DNA of 64,000 nucleotides from Sesamum alatum (GCA_034509735.1 JACGWO010000010.1:2542001-2606000); one strand, 5' to 3'; positions 1 to 11,004 are shown, counted from the stretch's first letter. Made by a program: numbers and translations. Notes: generated from the sequence alone by a model not told the origin.

Positions 1-176
1 TGAAGTAAACTTGTGCATTTTGATCTTTTTAATGCAATCGAATTTCTTGTCAAAAAAAAAATTCATATATTTGTGAGTTAGTAAGTTCTATATTTATCAT
101 TATATTGAATTTAAAATGAAAAGAGATTCCATTATATTCATATATAATAAAGTCTTAACCCCAAATTCCATTCAAT

Positions 177-376
177 TCAGGACATATTACAACTATCGGA
201 GAAACACACAGCCTTCCTGGTCCTAAGACACAGGTAGGTTGTTGTCGCCTCCAATACCCACAAACTTGATCCCAAGAGACAGGCTTGCTGTGTATTTTCA
301 ATCGCCCTCACTGCAAACTCCTTTTGGAGTTTGCGCTTCGACTGCGGAATGGACTCAACAGAGTCCATTCCTTGTT
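177..376 (-). other. Small unrecognised 63-aa ORF with two perfect hairpins
   Basis: An ATG-started ORF runs on the minus strand from 368 to 177. I do not recognise the product: it begins MDSVESIPQSKRKL and shows no domain, signal peptide or membrane segment. Its 5' part holds two adjacent perfect inverted repeats: GCAAACTCC/GGAGTTTGC around a TTTT loop (about 312-333) and GGAATGGACTC/GAGTCCATTCC around a 4-nt loop (about 347-372). Base composition is less AT-rich than the flanks, so it may be a gene or transposon fragment. No splice partner is visible. Confidence 0.2.
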
Positions 377-761
377 CCCGATAATTGTTTTATTTTTTAA
401 ATTAATATTTATTGTCAATTATTATACTTATTTTTCATTTAAGTAAAAATTCGATCAAATCGTACTTTTCAATCTTTAAAAAGTTTTTAAATTAATTTTT
501 ATATTAAGAAAAGATTAGTTACTAATGAAGATTTAAAACATCCAGTAAAGTCCTGTGTATAGAACAAAAATTTATAAATTACAATTTAATAAAAATTGAT
601 ATTTTACTATCTTATAATTTTTATATAAAGTTTATTTAAGTTTGAATTATATTTAAAATTAAAATTTTAATAATTAAAGTATATTTTTAATTATTTATTT
701 ATAATTAAAATAAAATTAAAGTTTAATTCTTCTCTTGCCCCTAGCTACCCCCACCCCCACA
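377..761. other. AT-rich intergenic stretch, nothing recognised
   Basis: Very AT-rich sequence with no credible ORF or RNA gene. It ends in a short C-rich run (about 738-761) that forms the left flank of the following inverted-repeat element. Confidence 0.6.
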
Positions 762-2039
762 AGAAAATTGCAATTTTCATCCTGTATGTATAGGGGATTG
801 GCATTTTTAGTCCTGTATGATTTGATTTTCGCATTTTGGTCCTGTAAGTTCACGATTTTTGCATTTTTTTTTTCCTATTCCGGCAAAAATAGCCGGAAAA
901 AGTCATGTGCGAGGCACATGACCGCATTTTAAAAAAGTTTTCGGCCATTTTGATGACTTGGATTTCCACCTAGCATTTAAATTGTTTTACACTTCAATAA
1001 CATGGGAAAAAAAATCCTAGTTGCATAAGTTTGGCCAAGTCGACTATTTTTTCCTCAAAAACTTGACATGTAGGATGATGTTGGAGGAAAAATTATTCAG
1101 CACTTTCTCCTCTTTTATTTAGCGCCAATATGCAAGACAAGAACCCTAAAATTTCTTTCTTGCTTCTGCCAATTTTGCAGAGAGAGGACTCAGTCTATTC
1201 TCCAAAATGTCAAGTGTTGTTTCCTCGATCGACCATTACTATGGAAGAAGAGCCATCCTTCGAACTTCATGGACAGTTGAAAACCTCGAAATAAGATTCC
1301 ACTCATACCGTGATTACAATGTTAGTAAAAAATCAATTTTTCATGCTTCTCTTCTTAAAGCAAATGTATATCTATATTTTTGCGAAAATTCAACAGAATA
1401 TTATTTCTTCTATAATTTAGAATTTTTGTTATAACTCAATTTGTAGAGAGGAGGTTGTCGTTTCTTTGATTTGGAGGACCCTCCGATGTGTCGGAGGGCA
1501 AAGGCAATTATTCCCGGTTACATGCCTCTCACTTCGAAGGAACACCATCTTCTATTATTGTCTTCCACCCTCCAGTAGCAACTTCTCCTCCGATTCGCAG
1601 CAGAAATTTCGAAGGATGGATCGAAAGATTGGGAATTTTGCTCACGTTGGGAAAAGGGAAAACCAAAAAGCGCTTAGGGATTTTTTCTTCAATGCATCAG
1701 GAGTTATTTTCTTTTCATCAGATCTTTTGTTTTGTCACGTGAGTAACATGTGATTTGCCCTAACTAGTTGACTTGGAAATTTTAAATCCATGTTGGCAAT
1801 TTTAAATTTGTCATTTTATGGGAAAAAAAAATAGGTGAAAATCCAAGTCATCAAAATGGTCGAATTTTTTTTTAAATGTGGTCATGTGCCTCACACATGA
1901 CTTTTTCCGGCCATTTTGCCGGATTGGGAGCAAAAACGCAAAAATCACGAACTTATAGGACCAAAATGCGAAAATACAATCGTACAAGACTAAAAATGCC
2001 AACCTACTATACATACAGGACAAAAATTGCAATTTCCCC
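762..2039. mobile_element. Pack-MULE-like element with ~210-bp terminal inverted repeats
   Basis: Long imperfect terminal inverted repeats of about 210 bp (762-972 and 1834-2039) share landmarks in mirror order: AAATTGCAATTTT, CCTGTATGTATAG, a stretch with GGCATTTTTAGTC, a CGGCAAAA/GCCGGAAAAAG core and a distal GATGACTTGGATTT. The flanks are C-rich and match imperfectly (ACCCCCACA on the left, CACCCCACA on the right), consistent with a degraded 9-bp target duplication. Between the arms lies a decayed cellular gene fragment (separate entry). Gene capture between long inverted repeats is the hallmark of Pack-MULEs. No transposase is encoded. The MULE assignment is inference from structure. Confidence 0.6.
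1207..1578 (+). pseudogene. GRF-type zinc-finger gene fragment captured in the element
   Basis: Two putative exons, 1207-1320 (38 codons from ATG) and 1447-1578 (43 codons and TAG), fit a GT-AG intron and join in phase 0. The product contains RRAILRTSWTVEN, then GCRFFDLEDPPMC and RAKAIIPG. These match the plant GRF-type zinc-finger layout (CxCG...LRTSWT.NPGRRF..C...GC.FF.W.DPPMC). The last two expected cysteines are present (in GCRFF and PPMC). The first CxC pair reads HYY and the middle Cys is Tyr, so zinc binding is probably lost. The NPGRRF motif is also altered. It lies inside an inverted-repeat element, so it is best read as a transduplicated, non-functional fragment. A short expressed protein cannot be excluded. 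Confidence 0.5.
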
Positions 2040-2946
2040 CACCCCACACATACCCTTGCACAGCCCAGGAGAGCACCCCCACCCTCGCAGCCTGTCACCC
2101 AGCCCCTACCCTTTGCCGCCTGCTCCTCCCCCCACCCACCCTTCCTCCGATTCTTGGTGCATGTCTTTGTGCATGTGTTTGTGATGGATCCATGTCCTTG
2201 TGCATATGTTTGAAAAAGAACTCAAAAGGGCCGGACGAAACTGGAAAATGAGCAAGGGAAGGTGCGACAAAACAGACTTGAGTGTTTGTTAGGACGTGAC
2301 TCAATGTGCAAAGTTGTCTGCAATGAAGAAGTCATTTTGGAAAGTTTTGAGGAAGATTTCTTTCCTTTTTGCTGGAAAACTACGTGAAAGGAAGGGGGGC
2401 AAAAGCCAGAAGCTGGAGATTAAAAGGGGGAGGCAAGAAGAAGAAAGAATGATTCATCCTTTTGGAGCTTGGACCAAGGAGTTGAAGGACGTTGGCCTCG
2501 TCGATTAGTTTTTTTCTTCTCCTTTCTCTATAGTTTATGTTTGCGTTTTCGAACTTTTGATTTTTTTATAAACATGTGGTCCCCAACACATAATTTCTAC
2601 GACATATTCATTTCGTTAGTCCCTTCTCAAAATATTTATATGTGACCCTTCAATATCTCCGCACTAATTTCTCAAATAGACTATGGTTTAATTATTTTTT
2701 CTCATAGAAGTTATAACTACGCACGTATATTATTACTAATATATTAATTAATAATTCAATAACAATATACAAACCAAATTACAGGCAGATAATAATGAAA
2801 TAACAAATTATTAACTTACAACAAACACGTATAAATTGCGATAAAAACATATAAATCCGATGGAAAAACGAAGAGAATTTATTTTAATAAACTATTAATA
2901 ATTACTCCCTTCTTATTCCCATCTTTCTTTATTTGTTCTTCTTTGT
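2040..2946. other. Intergenic: pyrimidine-rich tract and an unrecognised ORF
   Basis: Bases 2040-2160 are strongly C/T-rich. An ATG-started frame at 2329-2508 (MKKSFWKVLRKISFLF...) is basic and of ordinary composition, but I do not recognise it and see no splice partners; it may be a gene fragment. From 2510 the DNA is AT-rich and forms the 3' flank of the minus-strand MLP-like gene. Confidence 0.3.
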
Positions 2947-4562
2947 TTAATGGGTGAGAAGGTAAACGTCCACCAACTTGGAATTCATAATCGCAAAGGC
3001 AATATAAGCATCTGGAGGAGGGGCAGTGAGGAGGGCTTTCTCGTAGAAGATGGTCCACTGCACCGAACCATCACTCACCGTCATTGTGAACTGGAACGTC
3101 TTGTACAGCAGCAGAACATCTCCTTCAAGTGCTCTAAAGGTTATAGATCTTGCATCATCATCCATCGCCACAGTCTCCAAGTCCACACTCAGTGAAATCC
3201 CTCCTACGTATAATACACCATAACACATGCATGTAGGTAAATTATAAAACATATCTCATAACCCATAAACCCTAGTTGACATCTGTGGGGTATATCTTAT
3301 AAAAGTCGTACCAAAACCTCGTCACAGAGTATTTATGATTTTCAAACAAGTTTTGAATTCGTTTTATTAATTCAAGTTTTTTACAACTTGGCCTCTGTAC
3401 ACCCCTAAACCCTAATTATATGTATGGACCGTGATCATTCCACGAGAAATCGTCCTCCATGCAATAGTTATAACTTTTTCTACCCTAATATTCTTACGAT
3501 CTTCTATCATATTTCTCTTATGACCTACCTGACTTCAAGCATCGAAGAGTTATAATTAATCAAGACCTCTCTGGTGGGGTTCTGACGGTGATTTATTTTA
3601 TAGGCTTACAGCTGTGAAATGCGTGAGATTAGCAATCACTTACAGTTTTAAATATATTTTTGGTCCTGTAAATTAGTCATTTTGGCATTTTAGTTATTTA
3701 TCTTCCTAGGATAGAAAATAAGTCCTATAACTTCTAATTTTTTTGCAATTTTGGTCCTTCAGTTGTCGAAGTTTGCAAATGTTGCCGGAAAAAAACTTGT
3801 GCCCTGCACGTGTTGTTTTAATTTGTGGATTTTGTTCCTATTGGTAGATTTAATGGACCAAAATCGCGAAAAGATAAAACTTTACAGGACCTATTTGATA
3901 CTCTAGAAAGATAAAGGACTAAAACGTCAAAATGTAAAAAATACATGACGAAAATTTGTTTTAATGCTGGCAAAATTTGACCAATGCGAATAAAAGCTCC
4001 AAATTTTAAAAAGCACGTGTGAGACCCATGTTTTTTCCGGCATATTTGCAAACTCCGACTAATTAAAGGAACAAAATCGTGAAAATTTTAAAAGTCATAG
4101 GACTTATTTGTTAACCCAAAAAATAAATAACTAAAACGTCAAAATGCAAAAGATACAGGACGAAAAATACAATTAAGCCACCACTTACATTCACTTTTAA
4201 AGACCTTATTTCGAATTTCGGGTATAATAAATAATTTATAAATACATATATATAAAATACGAGCTGTAATATCATGTGATAAAAGAAAAGTAAAAGAAGG
4301 AAGGGAATTTGAGAAATATGATAAAAAGAATCTAATTAATTAATAAATAATTAAAATGAGAGTTATATATACCGAGGACATATTTCCAGCGCTTGACAGC
4401 ACCAACAGAACCATCATCTCCTCGAATCAGCTCAACACTTTGGAAGTTAGCAGGAGCTACATTCAAAAGCTTATTCATATCATTTTTGAAGAAATTATAA
4501 AACTTATCAGCTGGGGAACTTATGAGAGTGCTGCCTTCAAGTTTTTCCAGTAGTTGATCCAT
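2947..4562 (-). CDS. MLP-like protein (Bet v 1/START-like fold)
   Basis: Two exons on the minus strand: 4562-4373 and 3203-2947, joined in frame across a GT-AG intron, give 148 residues, the usual size for major latex proteins (about 150). The product starts MDQLLEKLEGSTLISSPADK, has the glycine-rich loop region GDDGSVGAVKRW (about residues 49-60), then ISLSVDLETVAMDDDARSIT and a C-terminal helix ending SKLVDVYLLTH. The Bet v 1 superfamily forms a hydrophobic cavity; MLPs bind lipidic ligands and are linked to stress and long-distance transport, but the ligand here cannot be read. The start is the ATG at 4562, because the upstream in-frame codon is TTG. A TATA-like ATATAAA lies at 4633-4639 on the minus strand. 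The intron carries a MITE. The one-intron layout is typical of the family. Confidence 0.82.
3645..4181. mobile_element. MULE-type MITE (family A) in the MLP intron
   Basis: Inverted arms (3645 to about 3830 and about 3990 to 4181) share TTTTTGGTCCTGTA-like ends, GGCATTTTAGTTATTTAT, a GTTTGCAAA box and a CCGGAAAAAA core beside CACGTG-like bases. The element is flanked by identical CACTTACA at 3637-3644 and 4182-4189 (8 bp; 9 bp with one mismatch). It lies wholly within the intron of the MLP-like gene. Same family as 762-2039, 11005-11301 and 54097-54625. Confidence 0.7.
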
Positions 4563-5430
4563 TTGATACAATGAGATAAATTAAAACACACTGAAATTAT
4601 ATAAGAACAATGGCTAGAGAGCTAATTATGCCTTTATATTGAGGAAATATTTTTGAAAATTATAGTATGATAATTATGAAAAATATATAGTAAGTGTAGA
4701 TCATGAGTAGATGTAACGTTGTACCAGAAACTAATATCAATGGGATCTGGTAATTAAGTTGCATTTATTTGTTTAACTAATAAGATCTTGGAAAATCTAA
4801 GTGATTGCTTCATAAATGTTTATTTTTGTTGTTATATTTGTGTAGTATGGAGTGTAGGTCACACCTTAATTTACCAACTTCATAATTTTGAAGTGAAGTT
4901 CAAGAAACTCCTTTTTTTCTTTTTTCTTTCACCGGAAAAAATATAATTTATTATTATGATTAATTGTTATAGTTAAAATTGAAAAAAATATATATATGGT
5001 GAATACTAATTAATCATGATTTATGCGACAACTACTGGCTGTTTTCTGCATTCGAAGCTAAAATATTAGTCACAACTGAAAATTATATCAAATGTTTCGG
5101 TCATAACTAAAATAATAGTGGATGTTGATTAACCGTGTTCATTTTCAGTTATCATCATTTCCAATTGAGTGAAAATGCTTTATTGGTTTTTGTGGGATAA
5201 TTAAAAATATAATTGATTTTTTTGTTTCCAGACATAGGTATTAAGTTTGAGAATTGATAATGTGTTTGGATACTATTAACTTAATCCAAAATATCTAAGT
5301 ATTTTATGAGTATTAGATGTGAAAATTGTAGTATAAAATTATAAAATGTCAAAATTAGGCCTCACGACTTGACCACCAATCTTATCAGTTGTTTCTTCTC
5401 CTATGGCCTAGTGTGCAGGCCTATGAAAAA
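4563..5430. other. MLP upstream region with a CACTA-related fragment
   Basis: AT-rich promoter-side DNA of the minus-strand MLP gene. Bases about 4990-5165 resemble repeat family E (the elements ending at 30985 and near 59720-60130), sharing stretches such as CAAATGTTTCGGTCATAACTA and GATGTTGATTAACC. No ORF of note. Confidence 0.4.
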
Positions 5431-5439
5431 CATTGATGG

Positions 5440-6315
5440 GAAACCTATGATAGAAATGTTCATAGTGTTTGGTTTTATTTTTAGTTTGTTTTGTTTTAAT
5501 TTGTGGAGATAAAGAGAGAAAAATAGAGATAAATAAAGTGTGTGTTAGAGATATAGTGTATGTTTGAATTTATTTTTTGAGTTAATTTTAAATAGTGTAA
5601 AAATATATTGTATGTATTATGTTATATATTGGGAGACAAAAAATACTGTCCATTGTCAAATCATGTCTCTTTTATATATTTTTATATATGTATATAGTAA
5701 TATTTATTTTTTTATATGATTGTGTTGTATATTAGGAGACAAAAAATACTATTCATTGTCAAATCATGTTTCTTTTATATATTTTTATAAATGTATATAT
5801 ATAATAATAATTATTTATTTATATGTGGATGTATGTATATATGGGAAAACGTGCCAAAACATCCAGTAAATGTGTTTTGAGTAATATTATGTTTGGTTTT
5901 ATTTTCTCAGTGTCTCAAAAACATGGGGGAAATGAAACCAAACAAAGGGGTTGTTTTTGGAGCGTTTTGTTTTGTTTGTAAAGATGGAGAGAGAAAAACA
6001 AAGATAATAAGTGTGTAATAGAGATATGGTGTATGTTTGGATTTATTTTTGGAGATAATTTAAAATAGTGTAAACAAAGTAATGTATATTTTGTGTTGTA
6101 TATTATGATACAAAAAACACTATTTATTGTCAAATTATGTATTTTTTATTGTTTTTATAAATGTATATATGAATATATTAATATTTGTTTGTTTGTAGGT
6201 GAATTGAATTATATAAGATATTACTGTATGTATGTTTGTATGAAAAATGATACTTCCTGGAAAATTGGGTCAAGACCACCCAAAACACCTAGTGAAGATA
6301 TTTTCGGGGTAGGCC
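5440..6315. repeat. Diverged tandem repeat array, AT-rich
   Basis: Two diverged copies of a roughly 450-500 bp unit begin near 5469 and 5890, each opening with GTTTGGTTTTATTTT and carrying GAGATAAAGAGAGAAAAA-like, GTGTATGTTTG and AATAGTGTAAA blocks. Inside the first copy, a roughly 110-bp subunit containing GGAGACAAAAAATACT and CATTGTCAAATCATGT occurs twice (near 5630 and 5740), with a diverged third copy near 6105. It could be a tandemly duplicated non-autonomous transposon; no clear target duplication was found. Confidence 0.5.
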
Positions 6316-6372
6316 ATGTTTGGTTTTGTTTTCAGCCCATCTAAAAAACGGGCTGAAAACAAAACCAAACAT
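6316..6372. repeat. Perfect 23-bp inverted repeat (hairpin)
   Basis: The 23 bases at 6316-6338, starting ATGTTTGG and ending CAGCCC, are exactly reverse-complementary to 6350-6372, with an 11-nt loop between. The arm sequence resembles the GTTTGGTTTT opening of the adjacent tandem array, so it is probably that element's terminal fold. Confidence 0.75.
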
Positions 6373-7115
6373 AGTATAACTTTTCACATTAGTTTTGTAT
6401 GGTTATATTATTCATCATAGGTTTTAATTTTTATTAATTTATAATGTAGTGAATAATATATTTTTATCCGTATTTTTTTAGTGTTTTTTCCTTTGCAGAA
6501 ATCGTTGAATTGATGCCATAATAATTACTTTGATAAAACCATGGCTGATATATAGTACCTTGGGCTTTGGGCCTAACTTTTCTGCACTCTGTCTTCTACT
6601 CGGAGGGCTTTAAAGGTGATTGTTAAGTCTCAGTTGGGCCCATGACCCAAGCTTCGACTGAGTATTATGACATTCTAATATCTTATAAACTCTGATATTT
6701 TATTTATTTAAATACTTTAAGAGGCTGTTTTCAAAATAAAATTCGATATTTTAAAATTTTAAAATATTTTATAAGATATAAATACGTATTAGATGTTTCA
6801 AATAAATTTAGACAAAGACCCTCTAAGTTGGGCCGCCTTGACCAGTCCACTTCCATAAATAAGTTGGGCTTGCATTTAATCAATTACTTTTGGACAAGTA
6901 ATAAATTCAGAGATTTTTTTTAATATTTTTACTTAATTGATAAAATTGAGATCTCATGACTATAATCCGGGTCCAATTACGGTAGCCCAATATTCAAATG
7001 AAACCACGTTACAACCCGGATCAGAAATTGGGGCAAAGCTAAAAGCGCATTTCTATTTTGGCCCATAATCGGGACAAGTGGACAAACCAAATTGCGAAAT
7101 GGCAGGCAAGTAAAG
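6373..7115. other. Upstream region of GGP, no gene
   Basis: Mostly AT-rich. I see no ORF or repeat I can name. It is the likely distal promoter of the downstream GDP-L-galactose phosphorylase gene. Confidence 0.5.
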
Positions 7116-7124
7116 TATATAAAA
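7116..7124 (+). promoter_or_regulatory. TATA box of the GGP gene
   Basis: TATATAAAA sits about 140 bp before the uORF start and 500 bp before the main ATG. This fits the long leader expected for this gene. Assignment is by motif and position only. Confidence 0.6.
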
Positions 7125-7262
7125 AGCGCATTTCAATTCAATCTCCTCGGAAATCTATCAAGCAACGGAGGAGAGAGAGCAGCGGATTACCAATACATCC
7201 CCCCTTCTTTTCTTGGATTTCTGATCCCTTTTTCTGCCGTAGTTCCGACAACAATTTCAATC

Positions 7263-7460
7263 ACGGCTTCGCTTGAAACCCTCGCTTTCCTCTTCCAACC
7301 CCCAATCATTCCTCGTCGTCGGAGAGATTTGACCACGGTGGACGACAAGCACCGAATCCCATCCCCGCACGGCGGGCGGGGTGCCTTGCCCTCCGAAGGC
7401 GGCTGCCCCTCCGATCTCCTTTTCCTAGCCGGAGGCGGCGGCGTCTTCGCCTCTAGCTGA
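7263..7460 (+). promoter_or_regulatory. Conserved ACG-start uORF in the GGP leader
   Basis: A 65-codon frame starting at ACG (7263) and ending at TGA (7458-7460) lies 162 nt upstream of the GGP main ATG. The ACG has A at -3 and G at +4, a strong initiation context, and no ATG opens the frame. The peptide carries HRIPSPHGGRGALPSEGG followed by PSDLLFLAGGG, which I recognise as the conserved uORF peptide of plant VTC2/GGP genes. In characterised plants this non-canonical uORF lowers GGP translation when ascorbate is high. That function is established for the family and inferred here. The size agrees with the 60-65 residues reported. Confidence 0.85.
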
Positions 7461-7622
7461 CTCTAACTGCTTAAGTTTTGTTTGTGTTTGTGTATGGACC
7501 TTATTTTTTTCCGACGCATCTGATTTCATTGTAGAGGAGTTATATAATTAGGGAGAGATAGACGTCTACACAGGACGAGGGAGAGAGGGTATTATAGAGT
7601 CTAAATGGTGTGTATAGAGAGG

Positions 7623-10513
7623 ATGTTGACTATTAAGAGGGTGCCCACGGTGGTTTCCAACTACCAAGAGAATGGTTCTTCGGAAGACCTCAAAAGCAAG
7701 GCTCATGGCTGCGGCCGCAATTGCCTCGGAAACTGCTGTTTGCCTGGTATATTCTTTCGTTGCTATGCCGTCGTATGTGTTTTATGGTTGTTATTTGGTC
7801 ACAGTTCTGAAATGAAATTGACAATAAGATTTGTTTTCTAGTCTTCAGAAAAAAGTAAGTCAATTCATTAGCGACTCTTTTGTGAAATTTTTGTATTATT
7901 TGCTTTTCATGTAGTTAACTAACTGTTTGTCTTGCCTTTTCGCATGTTGCTTAATCATGTCTGTTTGCGTGTTATGGTGTAGCCCAATTGAGATGTCTTA
8001 AACTTTATTTATACATGCATATTTCATAATGGTTGTTTACCTTACAGATTACTCAATTAAGCACTCTTTTCCGAGCAAATTAGTGCAGATCGTGTTTTTA
8101 AGCAATTACCTGGCAATCCAACAGCAGTGAAGAAATATTTGTTTGAAGAGCAACTAATGTGGTTTTGTTTTTTTTGCTAAGATTTCATGTTTTGTTTTTT
8201 GAATATATTTGGTTTCCTGTACTCTTTTCAGCTTCCAATCTACCACTATATGTTTTCAAGAATGCTGAGCATGAGAGAGTTGAGGGGGACATACATGGAT
8301 CTTGTAATGGAGGGTGTCCTCAAATGTCCTTTTTGAACAATCACTTGCTAGGACAGTGGGAGGATCGTATGAATAGGGGGCTTTTTAGGTATGATGTGAC
8401 CTCCTGCGAGACAAAGGTCATTCAGGGGAAGTATGGTTTCATTGCACAGCTGAATGAGGGACGTCACCTTAAGAAACGGCCAACAGAATTTCGTATTGAC
8501 AAGGTTCTTCAGCCCTTTGATGAGAACAAATTCAATTTCACTAAAGTGGGTCAAGAGGAAGTGCTCTTCAGATTTGAGCCAAACAAAGGGAAGACATCTG
8601 TTTACTTCCCTAGCTCCCCTGTTGATTTGGAGAAAGGCTCGCCGAGTGTGATTGCAATCAATGTAAGCTACTTTACTGCCTCTTTGAAGCTGGTATGTGA
8701 TGACATTGAATATATTTCTATTTTTGTTTCCTTATACAGACTTGCATTTATTTTTCAGGTGAGTCCCATTGAGTATGGACATGTGCTTCTGATACCCCGT
8801 CTCCCGGATCGGTTACCCCAGAGAATAGACAGGGACAGCCTCCTGCTTGCTCTTCACTTTGCTAAAGAAGCTTCAGACCCCTTTTTCAGAGTCGCTTATA
8901 ACAGTTTGGGTGCCTTTGCCACCATCAATCACCTACACTTCCAGGTAATTACATGAGCATCCTGTTAGCTGTTTGTTATGATGTATCATTTAGCTCCAAG
9001 TTGGTACCTTGTAACTAAGTTATTTCAACTGTACATCTTTGACAGGCATACTACTTGGCGGTGCCTTTTCCAATTGAGAAAGCACCAACTTGCAGAACAA
9101 TGAGTAGCAAGGGGCCATATGAAACTAGAGTGGTGGTCTCTAAGCTGCTGAATTATCCTGTGCGAGGTTTTGTTTTTGAGGGTGGATGTAAATTGCATGA
9201 TTTATGTGATGCTGTTGCCAGTTCTTGCATTTCCCTTCAAAATAACAATATCCCTTTCAATTTACTAATTTCTGATCGTGGAAAGAGAATCTTTCTGCTG
9301 CCTCAGGTGATCTCCTTTCCATTAGTATTCCTTCTTTTGACCTGCAATTAATGTAAGTGCAAGACAAAATGAAGTGTCCAGTGATTGGTGTATCTATCAG
9401 ACAAGTAGAGTGTTACTGTGTTATTATAACACTAACACAAGTATATGTTGATGTAGATTCTACTGGTAGAGAGACCTAAGGTAGACACCCCAGCAAATGC
9501 ATGAAAAATCAGAAATATTGAGTCTTTTATTATTTAATGAGCAATAAATCAGTATGTGGTGGTAAAATTGACAGTAATGTTCTTTTGATATTTTTTTTTC
9601 TATTGCATAATTAATCTAGAACCAGTGCCGATATTGTTGAAAAAATGTTCAAGCCAAGGCTAAAGCTAATAAGTATTTTAGGAATATTAGCCCATGGTCA
9701 TGTCTACCATTCTCATATTTTGTTGCATCAAGCTGAACGTAGGTTCCCGTTTTAGCTATAAGTAGGGGGAGGCTTAGTAAACTAGCTATGTTTCAGTTTT
9801 TCATCCCAAAAAAGAGAAGGAAAAGCTGTGAATGATATATCCTAGAAGTAGTCTGTTGCATATACATGCTGGTGGTGATGGGATCTCTCCGCTTTGTCGC
9901 ATTTGCTTCCAAAGTCTTATTTTTTCTTCACATTAGTGCTTCCATGAGTTTAAACATATAGTTCCAAGGACATACTCTTTTTTGTTAACCAGAAAAGGGG
10001 TTTGGAGGGAATTTACTTCCAGACAGATGGTGCACATGGTCTTGAGATACATTTTGTTCACCTGTATAGCTGTTCTTAATGTGCGAGGGGAGATTTAAAA
10101 TTACTTCATATAGCCCCTGAGTTTGATCAATCATCAATAATATCCTGGAAGAAAACTCAATTCTCCCTTGCAATGCATTGCAGTGTTATGCTGAGAAACA
10201 AGCTCGTGGAGAAGTAAACCAGGAGCTCCTGGACACTCAAGTCAACCCTGCTGCTTGGGAGATAAGTGGACACATGGTGCTTAAGCACAGAAAGGATTAT
10301 GACGAGGCATCCGAACAATACGCATTGAGGCTTCTTGCTGAGGTTTCTCTGTCAGAGGAGAGATTCCAAGAGGTGAAGCAGCTTGTTCGTGAGGCAGCTA
10401 ATTTGCAGTCAGACGACGAGTATAACATCATGCAGCAGGAGGCTAGATATGATCCGGTCACTACTGCACAAGTTGCCTCACATCTGCATCAGGGTTGTCT
10501 TGTGCGGCATTGA
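7623..10513 (+). CDS. VTC2: GDP-L-galactose phosphorylase (ascorbate synthesis)
   Basis: Five exons fit GT-AG splicing and one frame: 7623-7746, 8232-8662, 8759-8944, 9046-9306, 10184-10513, giving 443 residues against about 442 in Arabidopsis VTC2. The N-terminus MLTIKRVPTVVSNYQE and the cysteine-rich GCGRNCLGNCCLPG are diagnostic. The HIT/GalT-type motif HLHFQ (HxHxQ, residues 243-247) contains the nucleotidyl-transfer histidine. The enzyme converts GDP-L-galactose and phosphate to L-galactose-1-phosphate and GDP, the first committed and main control step of the Smirnoff-Wheeler ascorbate pathway, in cytosol and nucleus. An in-frame ATG at 7605 would add six residues; 7623 matches the family start. 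The last intron is about 880 bp. A leader uORF indicates translational feedback by ascorbate. Whether it is the VTC2 or VTC5 paralogue cannot be told from one locus. Confidence 0.93.
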
Positions 10514-10995
10514 GTAGTAAAATTCTGTGTCTTGTGCTGCATTAAGTAGTAAATTCTCTGCGTAGCTTCAGACTTAGAGCACCTTTTGTTTGTCTTTTAT
10601 TCTCAAGTGTAGTTGGTGATAACAACTTATGTGAAACATAGCTGCTGCTGCTGTGTGTTGGAATTTCGGTTTGATAGTAACCATAAACCTGCTTGTACAA
10701 ATGTTTCCATTAGTGGATGTAATATAAACTGAAGTGGCATGGCATGTGTGCCTGTGAAGCCCTTTCTTATTTCCTGAGTTAATGTTTATACATTCTTGCT
10801 GAGAGAAGGTGAATGTTAATATAAAGGATGTTTCATAACTCAATCAAACAATTGAGAATCAAATCTTGTGTTTCTATGGCATACACATGCACAGGATTTC
10901 CTAATTTCTGCCTCTGCCTCTGCCTGTAATATATTCCTAGAGAGGGCTTTGTTGTTCCCATTAGAGCTATCAATTAAATGGAAAATTCTCAGTTG
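10514..10995. other. GGP 3' flank
   Basis: The likely 3' UTR directly after the stop contains a short direct repeat (TGCGGCATTGAGTAGTAAA / TGCTGCATTAAGTAGTAAA, near 10503 and 10536). No ORF of note follows. Confidence 0.45.
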
Positions 10996-11004
10996 AATAT
11001 TTGA

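Noticed and set aside
3255..3416. AAACCCTAA-like telomere words
   Set aside because: Only isolated single units near the MLP acceptor; no tandem telomeric array.
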